A stretch of DNA of 64,000 nucleotides, taken from positions 684,300 through 748,299 of the forward strand of contig NZ_KQ947987.1 of NCBI RefSeq assembly GCF_001513975.1, read 5' to 3'. Under the pieces are notes generated by a model. That model saw nothing but the letters and a program-made list of their open reading frames with translations. It did no database searches and was not told the DNA's origin. A program made the position numbers and the translations under genes. Positions 17,731-24,467 of the stretch are shown piece after piece (position 1 is the stretch's first letter; the number at the start of each line of letters is the position of its first letter). Origin of the DNA: Streptomyces curacoi (GTDB lineage Bacteria; Actinomycetota; Actinomycetes; Streptomycetales; Streptomycetaceae).

Positions 17731-18433
17731 ACCCCCGACCCGGCTGGACCAGCACAACCACGGTCCCGGCATTTTCATCGCAGGTGACGTCATCGGGGAC
17801 GTGCATCATCATTCTTCGTCCCGGCCAACCTTCCACCAGACCGGGCACATTGAGGAGCATGAGTCGGTCGGAGGCCCGGGCAGTGACGGAAGGGCGCCCG
17901 TCAATGAGGAGCCGTCGGGCGAGGAAGGCAGGGCGGGTCCGCTCAAGTCCCTGATCGGGAACGCATTCGGCGCCTTCATGCTGATCGGCATGGCCGGCTA
18001 CGGTCTGGCAACCGTGTTCATGCCGACGCATCCGACATCGGAACGTGTCATTTCGGTCCCCCTGGCGGCTGGTCTGGCCTTGGGCGGTCTGGTGCCCCTG
18101 GCATCCTCGCTCGCCGTGCTCGCCGAACTCTGCGCCGCGGGCGCGGCCAACGCGGCCCACGCGGCCGGTTCGGCGGGCAGACGAGGGCGGGACGGCCGAC
18201 GTACTGCCGTCCGTCTGAACCTGCGACATGCACATCTGCTCGCCCGCACCGCCCACTACAGCGCGGTGCTCGCCGGTTTCGTGACAGCACTCATCGCCTT
18301 CCGGGCCGCGAGCAGAAGAGCTGCGGACCGCGCCCAGGAGGCCGGCGATCGTGCGGAGTCGGAGGTCGCCAAGGCTCGCGCGGTACTACAGCAGAGTGAT
18401 CCGGCTGCGGGGTGCGTTGACTATCGGGCCTGA
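17714..18433 (+). CDS. Membrane protein with N-terminal Asn/His/Gly motif (pair 1, partner B)
   Basis: 239 residues from the ATG at 17714, overlapping the end of partner A, so translation is probably coupled. Residues 12-26 (DQHNHGPGIFIAGDV) repeat the motif of partner A and are followed by a His-rich linker (DVHHHSS). Then come three hydrophobic segments: FGAFMLIGMAGYGLATVF, SVPLAAGLALGGLVPLASSL and SAVLAGFVTALIAF, and a charged C-terminal helix. The family is not recognised. A membrane effector triggered by its soluble partner through the shared motif is a reasonable model but only inference. Confidence 0.65.
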   Translation: MAETPEPPTRLDQHNHGPGIFIAGDVIGDVHHHSSSRPTFHQTGHIEEHESVGGPGSDGRAPVNEEPSGEEGRAGPLKSLIGNAFGAFMLIGMAGYGLATVFMPTHPTSERVISVPLAAGLALGGLVPLASSLAVLAELCAAGAANAAHAAGSAGRRGRDGRRTAVRLNLRHAHLLARTAHYSAVLAGFVTALIAFRAASRRAADRAQEAGDRAESEVAKARAVLQQSDPAAGCVDYRA

Positions 18434-18465
18434 CCAACGTGGGCAGGGTGGGAAAAGAAGGCCGA

Positions 18466-18840
18466 TCAGGCTCCGGGTGGGCGGCCCGTTCGGGCGCGGA
18501 GCCCACGTAGCACCAGTTCCACCACTGCGTCGAAATGGGCCTCGATGTCGTGTTGTCCCCAGTCGCGGAAGTAGCGGGGGTCGTGAAAGCGGCCCGGGGC
18601 ATGGAAGACGGCTCGGGCGGTGGTCGTGGGCTCGGTGGTGATGAAGACGCCGGCGTCGGCGCCGGGCCCGATGATCTGGGTGAGTTGGGTGGTGAGCACG
18701 TCAAGATGGGCGGTGACTGCGCCGCCGAGGTCAGCGGCCAGCACCCGGTATGCGGCGAACAGCTCGGGATCGTCACTCGATGTGCGCCTGCCGCGGTGGA
18801 GGTGCAGCTGCCGTGGGGCGGCCCGGAACCCGATCGCGAG
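18466..18840 (-). pseudogene. TetR-family regulator, C-terminal remnant
   Basis: Reading leftward gives DPELFAAYRVLAADLGGAV, HLDVLTTQLTQIIGPGADAG, ARAVFHAPGRFHDPRYF and FDAVVELVLRGLRARTG, the ligand-binding domain and end of a TetR regulator. The N-terminal helix-turn-helix is missing; upstream of about 18840 the sequence belongs to a recombinase remnant on the other strand. The open frame to 19167 is not TetR-like beyond that point. Confidence 0.65.
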
Positions 18841-19195
18841 ACTCGGAAGCTCCCGCTCGTCATCACGACGACGTACGGCAACGCCCTTCGCGCGAACATC
18901 TTCAACGTCGAGGTGTGGAAGCCGGCTCTGGCTGCGGCCGGCGTCATCCCCAGGCGGAAACCACCACTCCCGCAACCCGCGCAAACGGATGGGCACAGCA
19001 CCTCGCTGCGCCCGGTCTTTTGGAGTTTCAGCCCGGAAGGCCACTACGGTCCGTGCAGTCGGCGAGGCTCTCGCATGCCAACGCCCACGATCGCAGGAGA
19101 CCGTCCCGAACGGAGCGCGGCTCATTCTCCCCACACACTCCCCAGCGGCCCCGAACGCGTCATCCATGCCCTCGATCGGAGCTGCACGCGCTCAA
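18790..19195 (+). pseudogene. Tyrosine recombinase (integrase) remnant, frameshifted
   Basis: VQLPWGGPEPDRETRKLPL followed by YGNALRANIFNVEVWKPAL matches the middle of actinobacterial phage/ICE integrases (usually ...NRNYFN-x-WKPAL). Further right the family signal moves between frames: RKATTVRAVGEAL in one, then SPHTLPSGPERVIHALDRS in another, in place of the usual ALRHxxAS and YLGH segments. The catalytic Arg-His-Arg-Tyr set cannot be assembled in one frame. A decayed integrase from a lost mobile element. Confidence 0.55.
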
Positions 19196-19220
19196 GACAG
19201 CAGCCCTCCGCGGTGATTAC

Positions 19221-20381
19221 TCAGAGCCAATCTCGTCGCTTGAAGACGACGTACAAACTGGTACAAACGACCCCCATTAGGGCAATGGCGAAGGGGTATC
19301 CGAGCACCCAGTGCAACTCCGGCATGTGCGTGAAGTTCATCCCGTAGATCGTCCCGACCAGCGTCGGCGCGAACAGAATCGCCGCCCAGGACGAGATCTT
19401 CTTGATCTCCTCGTTCTGCTCGAACCCCGCCTCCGCCAACGCCCGCATCTCCGCGTTCTGTTGCTGCGTGACCAGCGTCGCGTTGACCGTGAGGATCTCG
19501 GTGAGGGCCTGGCGGAAGCCGTCGACGCGTTCGCTGGTGTGGGTGACGTGGTCGGCGACGTCGCGGAGGTAGCGCTGTAGCTCCTCGTCCGTGCCGTACT
19601 TGGAGAAGCCGGCCATCAGGCCGTGCAGCATGCCGACCAGGGGGCGGGTGGCGCGCTGGAACTCGACCATTTCGCGGGAGAGTTCGTAGATGCGGCGGGA
19701 GGCCTCCGGGTCGCCGCGGAAGACCTCGGTCTCGATCTCGTCGATGTCGTTCTGGACGCCCGCCACCACCGGCTCGTAACCGTCGACGACCGCGTCCAGT
19801 ATCGCGTAGAGCACCGCCTCCGGGCCGAGCTTGAGCAGCTCCGGCGTCTCCTCCATGCGCCGGCGCACCGCCGACAGGTCGGGCGCCGCGCCATGGCGGA
19901 CCGTGATCACGAAGTCGGGGCCGACGAAGACGTGCAGTTCGCCGAAGTCGACCTCCTCGGGCGCGTCCAGGTAGCGGGCGGCACGCAGGACCACGAAGAG
20001 CGTGTCGCCGTAGCGCTCCAGCTTGGGCCGCTGGTGTGCCTCCATCGCGTCCTCGACCGCGAGCGGGTGCAGGTCGAACTCGGCGGCGAGAGAGAGAAGT
20101 TCGGCCTCCGTGGGGCGGGCAAGCCCGATCCATGCCATGCCGGACGGCTGGTCGCGCAGCTCGCGGTAGGTGTCGGCGAGGGTGGCGGGGGAGGAGACGC
20201 GGACGCCGTCCTGGTACAGCGCCGCCTCCACGACACTTGCCACATCGGAGGACTCCGGAACAGAAGGGCGCGTCGGCGGATCGGGAGTCGGTGGCTGCGG
20301 TGGCTGCGCCGGAGTGAGGGCCCGTCGCCAGACTGACTTCATGGAGTTCTTCGCGGTGGGGCGGGCGCGTCGCTCGGACAT
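19221..20381 (-). CDS. corA: CorA-family magnesium/divalent cation transporter
   Basis: 386 residues from the ATG at 20381, with GGGAGG upstream. A large acidic helical cytoplasmic domain (FDLHPLAVEDAMEAHQRPK, DEIETEVFRGD) leads to two C-terminal membrane helices. The first ends in the signature YGMNF, the CorA pore selectivity motif, and the protein ends FKRRDWL. It assembles as a homopentamer in the membrane and carries Mg2+ (also Co2+/Ni2+). Divergent from the AlkZ-like gene with 145 bp between starts. Confidence 0.95.
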   Translation of the reverse strand: MSERRARPTAKNSMKSVWRRALTPAQPPQPPTPDPPTRPSVPESSDVASVVEAALYQDGVRVSSPATLADTYRELRDQPSGMAWIGLARPTEAELLSLAAEFDLHPLAVEDAMEAHQRPKLERYGDTLFVVLRAARYLDAPEEVDFGELHVFVGPDFVITVRHGAAPDLSAVRRRMEETPELLKLGPEAVLYAILDAVVDGYEPVVAGVQNDIDEIETEVFRGDPEASRRIYELSREMVEFQRATRPLVGMLHGLMAGFSKYGTDEELQRYLRDVADHVTHTSERVDGFRQALTEILTVNATLVTQQQNAEMRALAEAGFEQNEEIKKISSWAAILFAPTLVGTIYGMNFTHMPELHWVLGYPFAIALMGVVCTSLYVVFKRRDWL

Positions 20382-20526
20382 CGCGGCTGCCTCCCGGTCG
20401 GGACGACTGGTGCGTGATCTCGGAGCAGGATATACGGGGCGAATGGCGTGGGCGGGGCGGGGTGATCCTGGACTCCGTGAGAGTTGCGGACGGAAGGTGT
20501 CCGCAAGCCTCGCTAGCGTGCCCGGC

Positions 20527-21663
20527 ATGACGAAGCGGACCACGACCCAGCGCAGCACGAAGCAGACGACGGCCCCGCTCGGCCCCGTGCTCGGCACCCG
20601 CGCCCTCAACCGTGCCACCCTCGACCGGCAGCTGTTGCTGCGCCGCTCGCCGCTGTCCGCCCTGACGGCCGTGGAGCACCTGGTCGGCCTCCAGGCCCAG
20701 GAGGTCAAGCCGCCGTACTACGCGCTCGCCGCCCGCCTCGAAGGCTTCACGCCCGAGGAGTTGTCCGGGCTGTTGGCCGACCGCGCGGCCGTGCGCATCG
20801 TGACCATGCGCTCGACGATCCACCTGCACACCGCCGACGACGGTCTCACCTTGCGTCCGCTGGTGCAGCCCGCCCGGGACCGCGAGGTGAACTACTTCCG
20901 CAAGGGCCTCGTCGGCGTCGACCTGGACCGGCTCGCCGTACTCGCCCGCGAACTCGTCGAGGCCGAACCCCGCACCATGAAGCAACTGCGCGCGGCCCTG
21001 GGCGCCGAGTGGCCGGACGCCGACCCGCAGTCCCTGGCCGTCGCCGCCCGCTGCACGCTCCCTCTCGTCCAGGTGACCCCGCGCGGACTGTGGGGGAGGA
21101 GCGCCCAGGTCGTCCTCACCACCCTCGAACACTGGCTCGGCCGTCCCGCCGAACCGGCCGCCTCGCCCGACGCCACGGTCCTGCGCTACCTGGCGGCCTT
21201 CGGGCCGGCCTCCGTGAAGGACATGCAGACCTGGTCCGGCCTGACCCGGATGCGCGCCGCCTTCGAACGGCTCCGTCCCCAGCTGGTCACCTTCCGGGAC
21301 GAGAACGGCGTCGAACTCTTCGACCTCCCCGACGCCCCGCGCCCTGACCCGGACACCCCGGCCCCGCCCCGCTTCCTGCCCGAGTTCGACAACCTCCTCC
21401 TCTCCCACGCCGACCGGACCCGGGTCGTGCCGCCCGCCGACCGGGGCCGCACCTGGCAGGCGAACACGGTCTACTGTCCGCTCCTCGTCGACGGCTTCCT
21501 CGCCGGCGTGTGGCGGATCCTCGACGACGCCCTCGTCATCGAGCAGTTCACCGAGCTCACCAAGGCCCAGTGCGCGGAGGTGACCGAGGAGGCGGAGCGG
21601 ATGCTGAGGGTGCTGCACCCGGGCGCGCCGTACGACATCCGCTTCGGGACCGTCATCCCCTAG
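20527..21663 (+). CDS. Winged-helix DNA-binding protein, AlkZ-like family
   Basis: 378 residues of the HTH_42 family that includes the interstrand-crosslink glycosylases AlkZ and YcaQ. The segment LVGLQAQEVKPPYYALAAR has the family Q-x-Q placement (LQAQ), and FLPEFDNLLLSHADR and VLVDGFLAGVW-like positions fit. Many actinobacterial members are annotated only as winged-helix proteins and lack shown glycosylase activity, so base-excision repair is an inference. ATG at 20527; no clear ribosome site. Confidence 0.8.
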   Translation: MTKRTTTQRSTKQTTAPLGPVLGTRALNRATLDRQLLLRRSPLSALTAVEHLVGLQAQEVKPPYYALAARLEGFTPEELSGLLADRAAVRIVTMRSTIHLHTADDGLTLRPLVQPARDREVNYFRKGLVGVDLDRLAVLARELVEAEPRTMKQLRAALGAEWPDADPQSLAVAARCTLPLVQVTPRGLWGRSAQVVLTTLEHWLGRPAEPAASPDATVLRYLAAFGPASVKDMQTWSGLTRMRAAFERLRPQLVTFRDENGVELFDLPDAPRPDPDTPAPPRFLPEFDNLLLSHADRTRVVPPADRGRTWQANTVYCPLLVDGFLAGVWRILDDALVIEQFTELTKAQCAEVTEEAERMLRVLHPGAPYDIRFGTVIP

Positions 21664-21895
21664 GGCCGCCCAATGACGAGTGGGCCACGCTTCGGCAAGG
21701 CGGTGAGGTGACGCTCGAAAACCGGTGGAACAGCGTCGCTGTGCGCCGCTACCGTGCTGCCGAACCCAGTCGTCCAGTCAAGGGCATGCCGTTGTACACC
21801 GTGTGAGACCTCCCAAGCGCTGATTCGTCGCGCGTCGCGTCTGTGCGCCGCGCTGCTTTTTGCTGCGGACTTCTCACTGAAACCGGTGTACTTCT

Positions 21896-22444
21896 GTGCT
21901 CAATGACTGGGTGGTCATGCCCACCTGCCTGCCGCTCGTTCTCCGGCGTTGCCACACGTGCGCGTCCGGGAGCTTCCGGGCAAGCGGCAAGTTTCGCGTC
22001 AACGCCAACCACAAGCTCATCGACGCCTGGCTCCTCGTGCTCTGTACCGCTTGCGGGGACACCGCGAAGCTCACGGTCCTGGAGCGGATGAATGTGCGCT
22101 CCGTACGACCTGAGCTGCTGGACCGGCTGCATGCCAACGACCTTGGCCTGGCGGCCGAGCTGCTCCAGGATCCGGTCGTGCGGCGCCGTAACCGCATCGC
22201 CCTCGACTGGGAGGACGCCTGGCGCCTCGACACCTGCGGATCGGATCACCTGGACCGCGAGGTGATCGACGTCTCGGTCCGCTTCGCCGCGCGGATTCCT
22301 GTCCGGCCGGTGCGGCTGATCGCTGAAGGCTGCGGTCTTTCACGGGCCGAGGTCGAGCGACTGATCAGGGAGGGGAAGCTCGTTTCGGCAGTCCGGCTGA
22401 ACGGCAAGCTCTCCGGCGATTTCACCTTCACGCTCAAGCGCTGA
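21896..22444 (+). CDS. DUF1062 domain-containing protein
   Basis: 182 residues. A zinc ribbon is built from RRCHTCAS and LCTACGD (two CxxC pairs), followed by NVRSVRPELLDRLHANDLGLA and the C-terminal LSRAEVERLIREGKL, which fits DUF1062 along its full length. Function of the family is unknown; a nucleic-acid-binding role is possible because of the zinc ribbon. The GTG start at 21896 has no clear ribosome site but matches the family start (LNDWVVMPT). The 230 bp upstream hold no other gene I can support. Confidence 0.8.
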   Translation: MLNDWVVMPTCLPLVLRRCHTCASGSFRASGKFRVNANHKLIDAWLLVLCTACGDTAKLTVLERMNVRSVRPELLDRLHANDLGLAAELLQDPVVRRRNRIALDWEDAWRLDTCGSDHLDREVIDVSVRFAARIPVRPVRLIAEGCGLSRAEVERLIREGKLVSAVRLNGKLSGDFTFTLKR

Positions 22445-22481
22445 GCGCTCCTCGGGGCCTGGGGCCTGAGGCCTGGGGCCT

Positions 22482-22516
22482 GGGGCCTGTCCGGCAGGAA
22501 CCGCCGGGCAGGCCCC
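22482..22516. terminator. Bidirectional terminator
   Basis: GGGGCCTGTCCGGC pairs with GCCGGGCAGGCCCC (14 bp, one G-U) around a 7-nt loop, between the convergent DUF1062 and LysE genes. A short run of GGCCTGG heptamer repeats (about 22455-22488) leads into it. Confidence 0.75.
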
Positions 22517-22560
22517 AGGACCTGTCGTCCATCCCCCAGGTCCCGTCGTCAACGCGGGCG

Positions 22561-23208
22561 TCAGTCCGCCCGTCCCGTCACCGCGACCGTCACCCCGAGT
22601 CCGATCATCGTGCACCCGCCCGCGCCGCCTATCAGCGACAGCCGGCGGTCGGAGCGGGCGAACCAGGTACGGGCCGCCGACGCGGTCAGCCCCCACAGGG
22701 TGTCCGTGACCAGGCCGATGGTGATCGGGACCAGGCCCAACAGCAGCATCTGCAGCGGGACATGGCCGGCCGAGTGGTCCACGAACTGAGGGAGTACGGC
22801 GGCGAAGAACACCACGCCCTTCGGGTTGGTGACACCGACGAGGACGCCGTCGAGGACCGTGCGCAGATCGCCGCGCGCCGGTCCCGTCGGCTGCGTCCGT
22901 ATCGCCGCCGCCGTCAGGTCCTTGCGGTGCCGGAACGCCTGCACACCCAGCCAGACCAGATAGGCCGCACCGGCCAGCTTCACCGTCAGATAGACCGCCA
23001 CGGACCGCTCCACGAGGGAGCCGATGCCGACCGCTACGGCCACCACCAGCAGATACGACCCGAAGACATTGCCGAGCGCGGTCGCCACGGCGGTGCGCCG
23101 GCCATGGGCCAGGGCGCGGCCGATGACGAACAGGACACTCGGGCCCGGAATCACGATCACCAGCACCGACATCGCCGCGAAGGCCAGGAAACGGTCTGCG
23201 GACACCAT
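22561..23208 (-). CDS. LysE/RhtB family amino-acid exporter
   Basis: 215 residues, about six membrane helices. FAAMSVLVIVIPGPSVLFVIG is the LysE/RhtB start, with the conserved PGP; GVLVGVTNPKGVVFFAAVLPQF is the second family block. The ATG at 23208 follows GGGGGTGATGGC and gives the usual family length of about 210. Exports amino acids or derivatives; substrate unknown. Confidence 0.9.
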   Translation of the reverse strand: MVSADRFLAFAAMSVLVIVIPGPSVLFVIGRALAHGRRTAVATALGNVFGSYLLVVAVAVGIGSLVERSVAVYLTVKLAGAAYLVWLGVQAFRHRKDLTAAAIRTQPTGPARGDLRTVLDGVLVGVTNPKGVVFFAAVLPQFVDHSAGHVPLQMLLLGLVPITIGLVTDTLWGLTASAARTWFARSDRRLSLIGGAGGCTMIGLGVTVAVTGRAD

Positions 23209-23309
23209 GCCATCACCCCCAACGCCCATCACTCCCAACCGGCACCCATTGAAACAGGCCGCACTGACAACGGACCTGACCACGGGCACCGACCATCGGG
23301 CAAGAACAT

Positions 23310-23359
23310 GGGCAAGGGCAAGGGCAAGGGCATGGGCAAGGACATGGGCAAGGACATGG
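23310..23359. repeat. GGGCAA-type hexamer repeats
   Basis: About eight imperfect 6-bp units (GGGCAA, GGGCAT, GGACAT) in the gap between the LysE start and the protease terminator. Probably replication slippage; no function evident. Confidence 0.7.
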
Positions 23360-23362
23360 AGA

Positions 23363-23403
23363 GGGGGCGTTGCGGGCCGCTCGTGGAGGCCCGCAACGCC
23401 CCC
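23363..23403. terminator. Terminator of the trypsin gene
   Basis: GGGGGCGTTGCGGGCC and its perfect complement make a 16-bp stem with a 9-nt loop, 52 bp beyond the stop of the leftward protease gene. Confidence 0.8.
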
Positions 23404-23454
23404 TGGTCTTTCACCTGAGCTGTGCTCAGGAGACCCTCTGGGTGACGATCCCGG

Positions 23455-24243
23455 TTACGACTGGACCTGTTCGGTCACCTCGTCCGAGAACGTGGTCAGC
23501 CGGGTGTAGATGCCCGGGTAACCGGCCTGGGCGCAGCCCTCGCCCCAGGAAGTGATCCCTGCCAGGACGCCCCCGATGAGCAGGGGACCGCCGCTGTCGC
23601 CCTGGCAGGTGTCAACGCCGCCGGAGGTGGGTCCGGCGCAGACCATGTCGGACGCGATGAAGTTCGAGCCGTAGGAGCTCGCACAGCTGGAGTTGGAGAC
23701 GACCGGCACGGTCGCCGTCCGCAGCTGGTTGGAGGAGCTGCCGCCCGAGGAGGTGGTGCCCCAGCCGATGATGCGGGCGGTGGCGCCGGTCGCGTACACA
23801 CCGGTGTCCGAGGAGTCGACGTACGAGGCCGGGGTGTACGGCATCGACGTCGACAGGGTGAGCACGGCGATGTCGTTGCCCTGGGTGACGTCGGTGTAGT
23901 CCGGGTGGATCCAGATGTCGCTGACCCGGCTGACCGTGCCGTTCGTGCCGTTGCGGTAGGTGCGGCCGCCGACGACCCGGACGCTGCTGGTGGTCTCGTC
24001 GACCATGCAGTGCGCGGCGGTGACGACCTTGTTCGCGGAGACGAGCGTGCCGCCACAGAACTGGTTCTGGGAGGCGTCCGTTATCTGCATCATGAACGGG
24101 TACGCGGTCGTCGTGGTCGTCGTGCCGCCCACGATGCGGGAGGACGCGGCCTCAGCGGTGGGGGCGCTGAGCAGTGCGACCGCGGCGGCGGCAGCGGTCG
24201 CCGCGACGGCGGCGGTCTTTCTGGCACGGGTGAGCCCGAACAT
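23455..24243 (-). CDS. Secreted trypsin-like serine protease (S1)
   Basis: 262 residues. The ATG at 24243 is preceded by GAGGAG, which is why it is preferred over the ATG at 24255. Signal peptide ARKTAAVAATAAAAAVALLS, a short propeptide ending ASSR, and the mature start IVGG at residue 37. Catalytic triad: His in VVTAAHC, Asp in GNDIAVL, Ser in CQGDSGGP; the Asp in GGVDTCQGDSGG marks Arg/Lys specificity. Close to the Streptomyces trypsin (SprT) type. Probably used for extracellular protein breakdown. Confidence 0.95.
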   Translation of the reverse strand: MFGLTRARKTAAVAATAAAAAVALLSAPTAEAASSRIVGGTTTTTTAYPFMMQITDASQNQFCGGTLVSANKVVTAAHCMVDETTSSVRVVGGRTYRNGTNGTVSRVSDIWIHPDYTDVTQGNDIAVLTLSTSMPYTPASYVDSSDTGVYATGATARIIGWGTTSSGGSSSNQLRTATVPVVSNSSCASSYGSNFIASDMVCAGPTSGGVDTCQGDSGGPLLIGGVLAGITSWGEGCAQAGYPGIYTRLTTFSDEVTEQVQS

Positions 24244-24351
24244 GAGACTCCTCATTGGGGATTGCCGGTGGGGGGTCGCGCGGGTGTGGGGGGTTGTGCA
24301 AGGGGGTCGCGGGACCGACCCCCGTGTGCCCGGGCGAGCGGCACATCCCCC

Positions 24352-24389
24352 AAGTTAGGTCCCGGAACTTGGCCTTCCCAATGAGGGAA
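24352..24389 (-). promoter_or_regulatory. Protease promoter region with inverted repeat
   Basis: On the minus strand a -10-like TAACTT (24357-24352) lies about 110 bp before the start, and TTCCC-N5-GGGAA (24375-24389) overlaps where its -35 would be. The palindrome is a candidate operator; the promoter itself is uncertain. Confidence 0.4.
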
Positions 24390-24467
24390 CCCCCTAAGGG
24401 AGTTGGGCAGGGAAAACCCTCGGTCGTGTACGGGTAAACCTGCGCGGACCGACAAGGACGGGTGAAC

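Noticed and set aside
19192..21618. 808-residue leftward frame over the CorA and AlkZ-like genes
   Set aside because: Wrong frame for CorA and antisense to the AlkZ-like gene.
23310..23359. Possible CRISPR-like array
   Set aside because: Six-base units without spacers; a simple slippage repeat.
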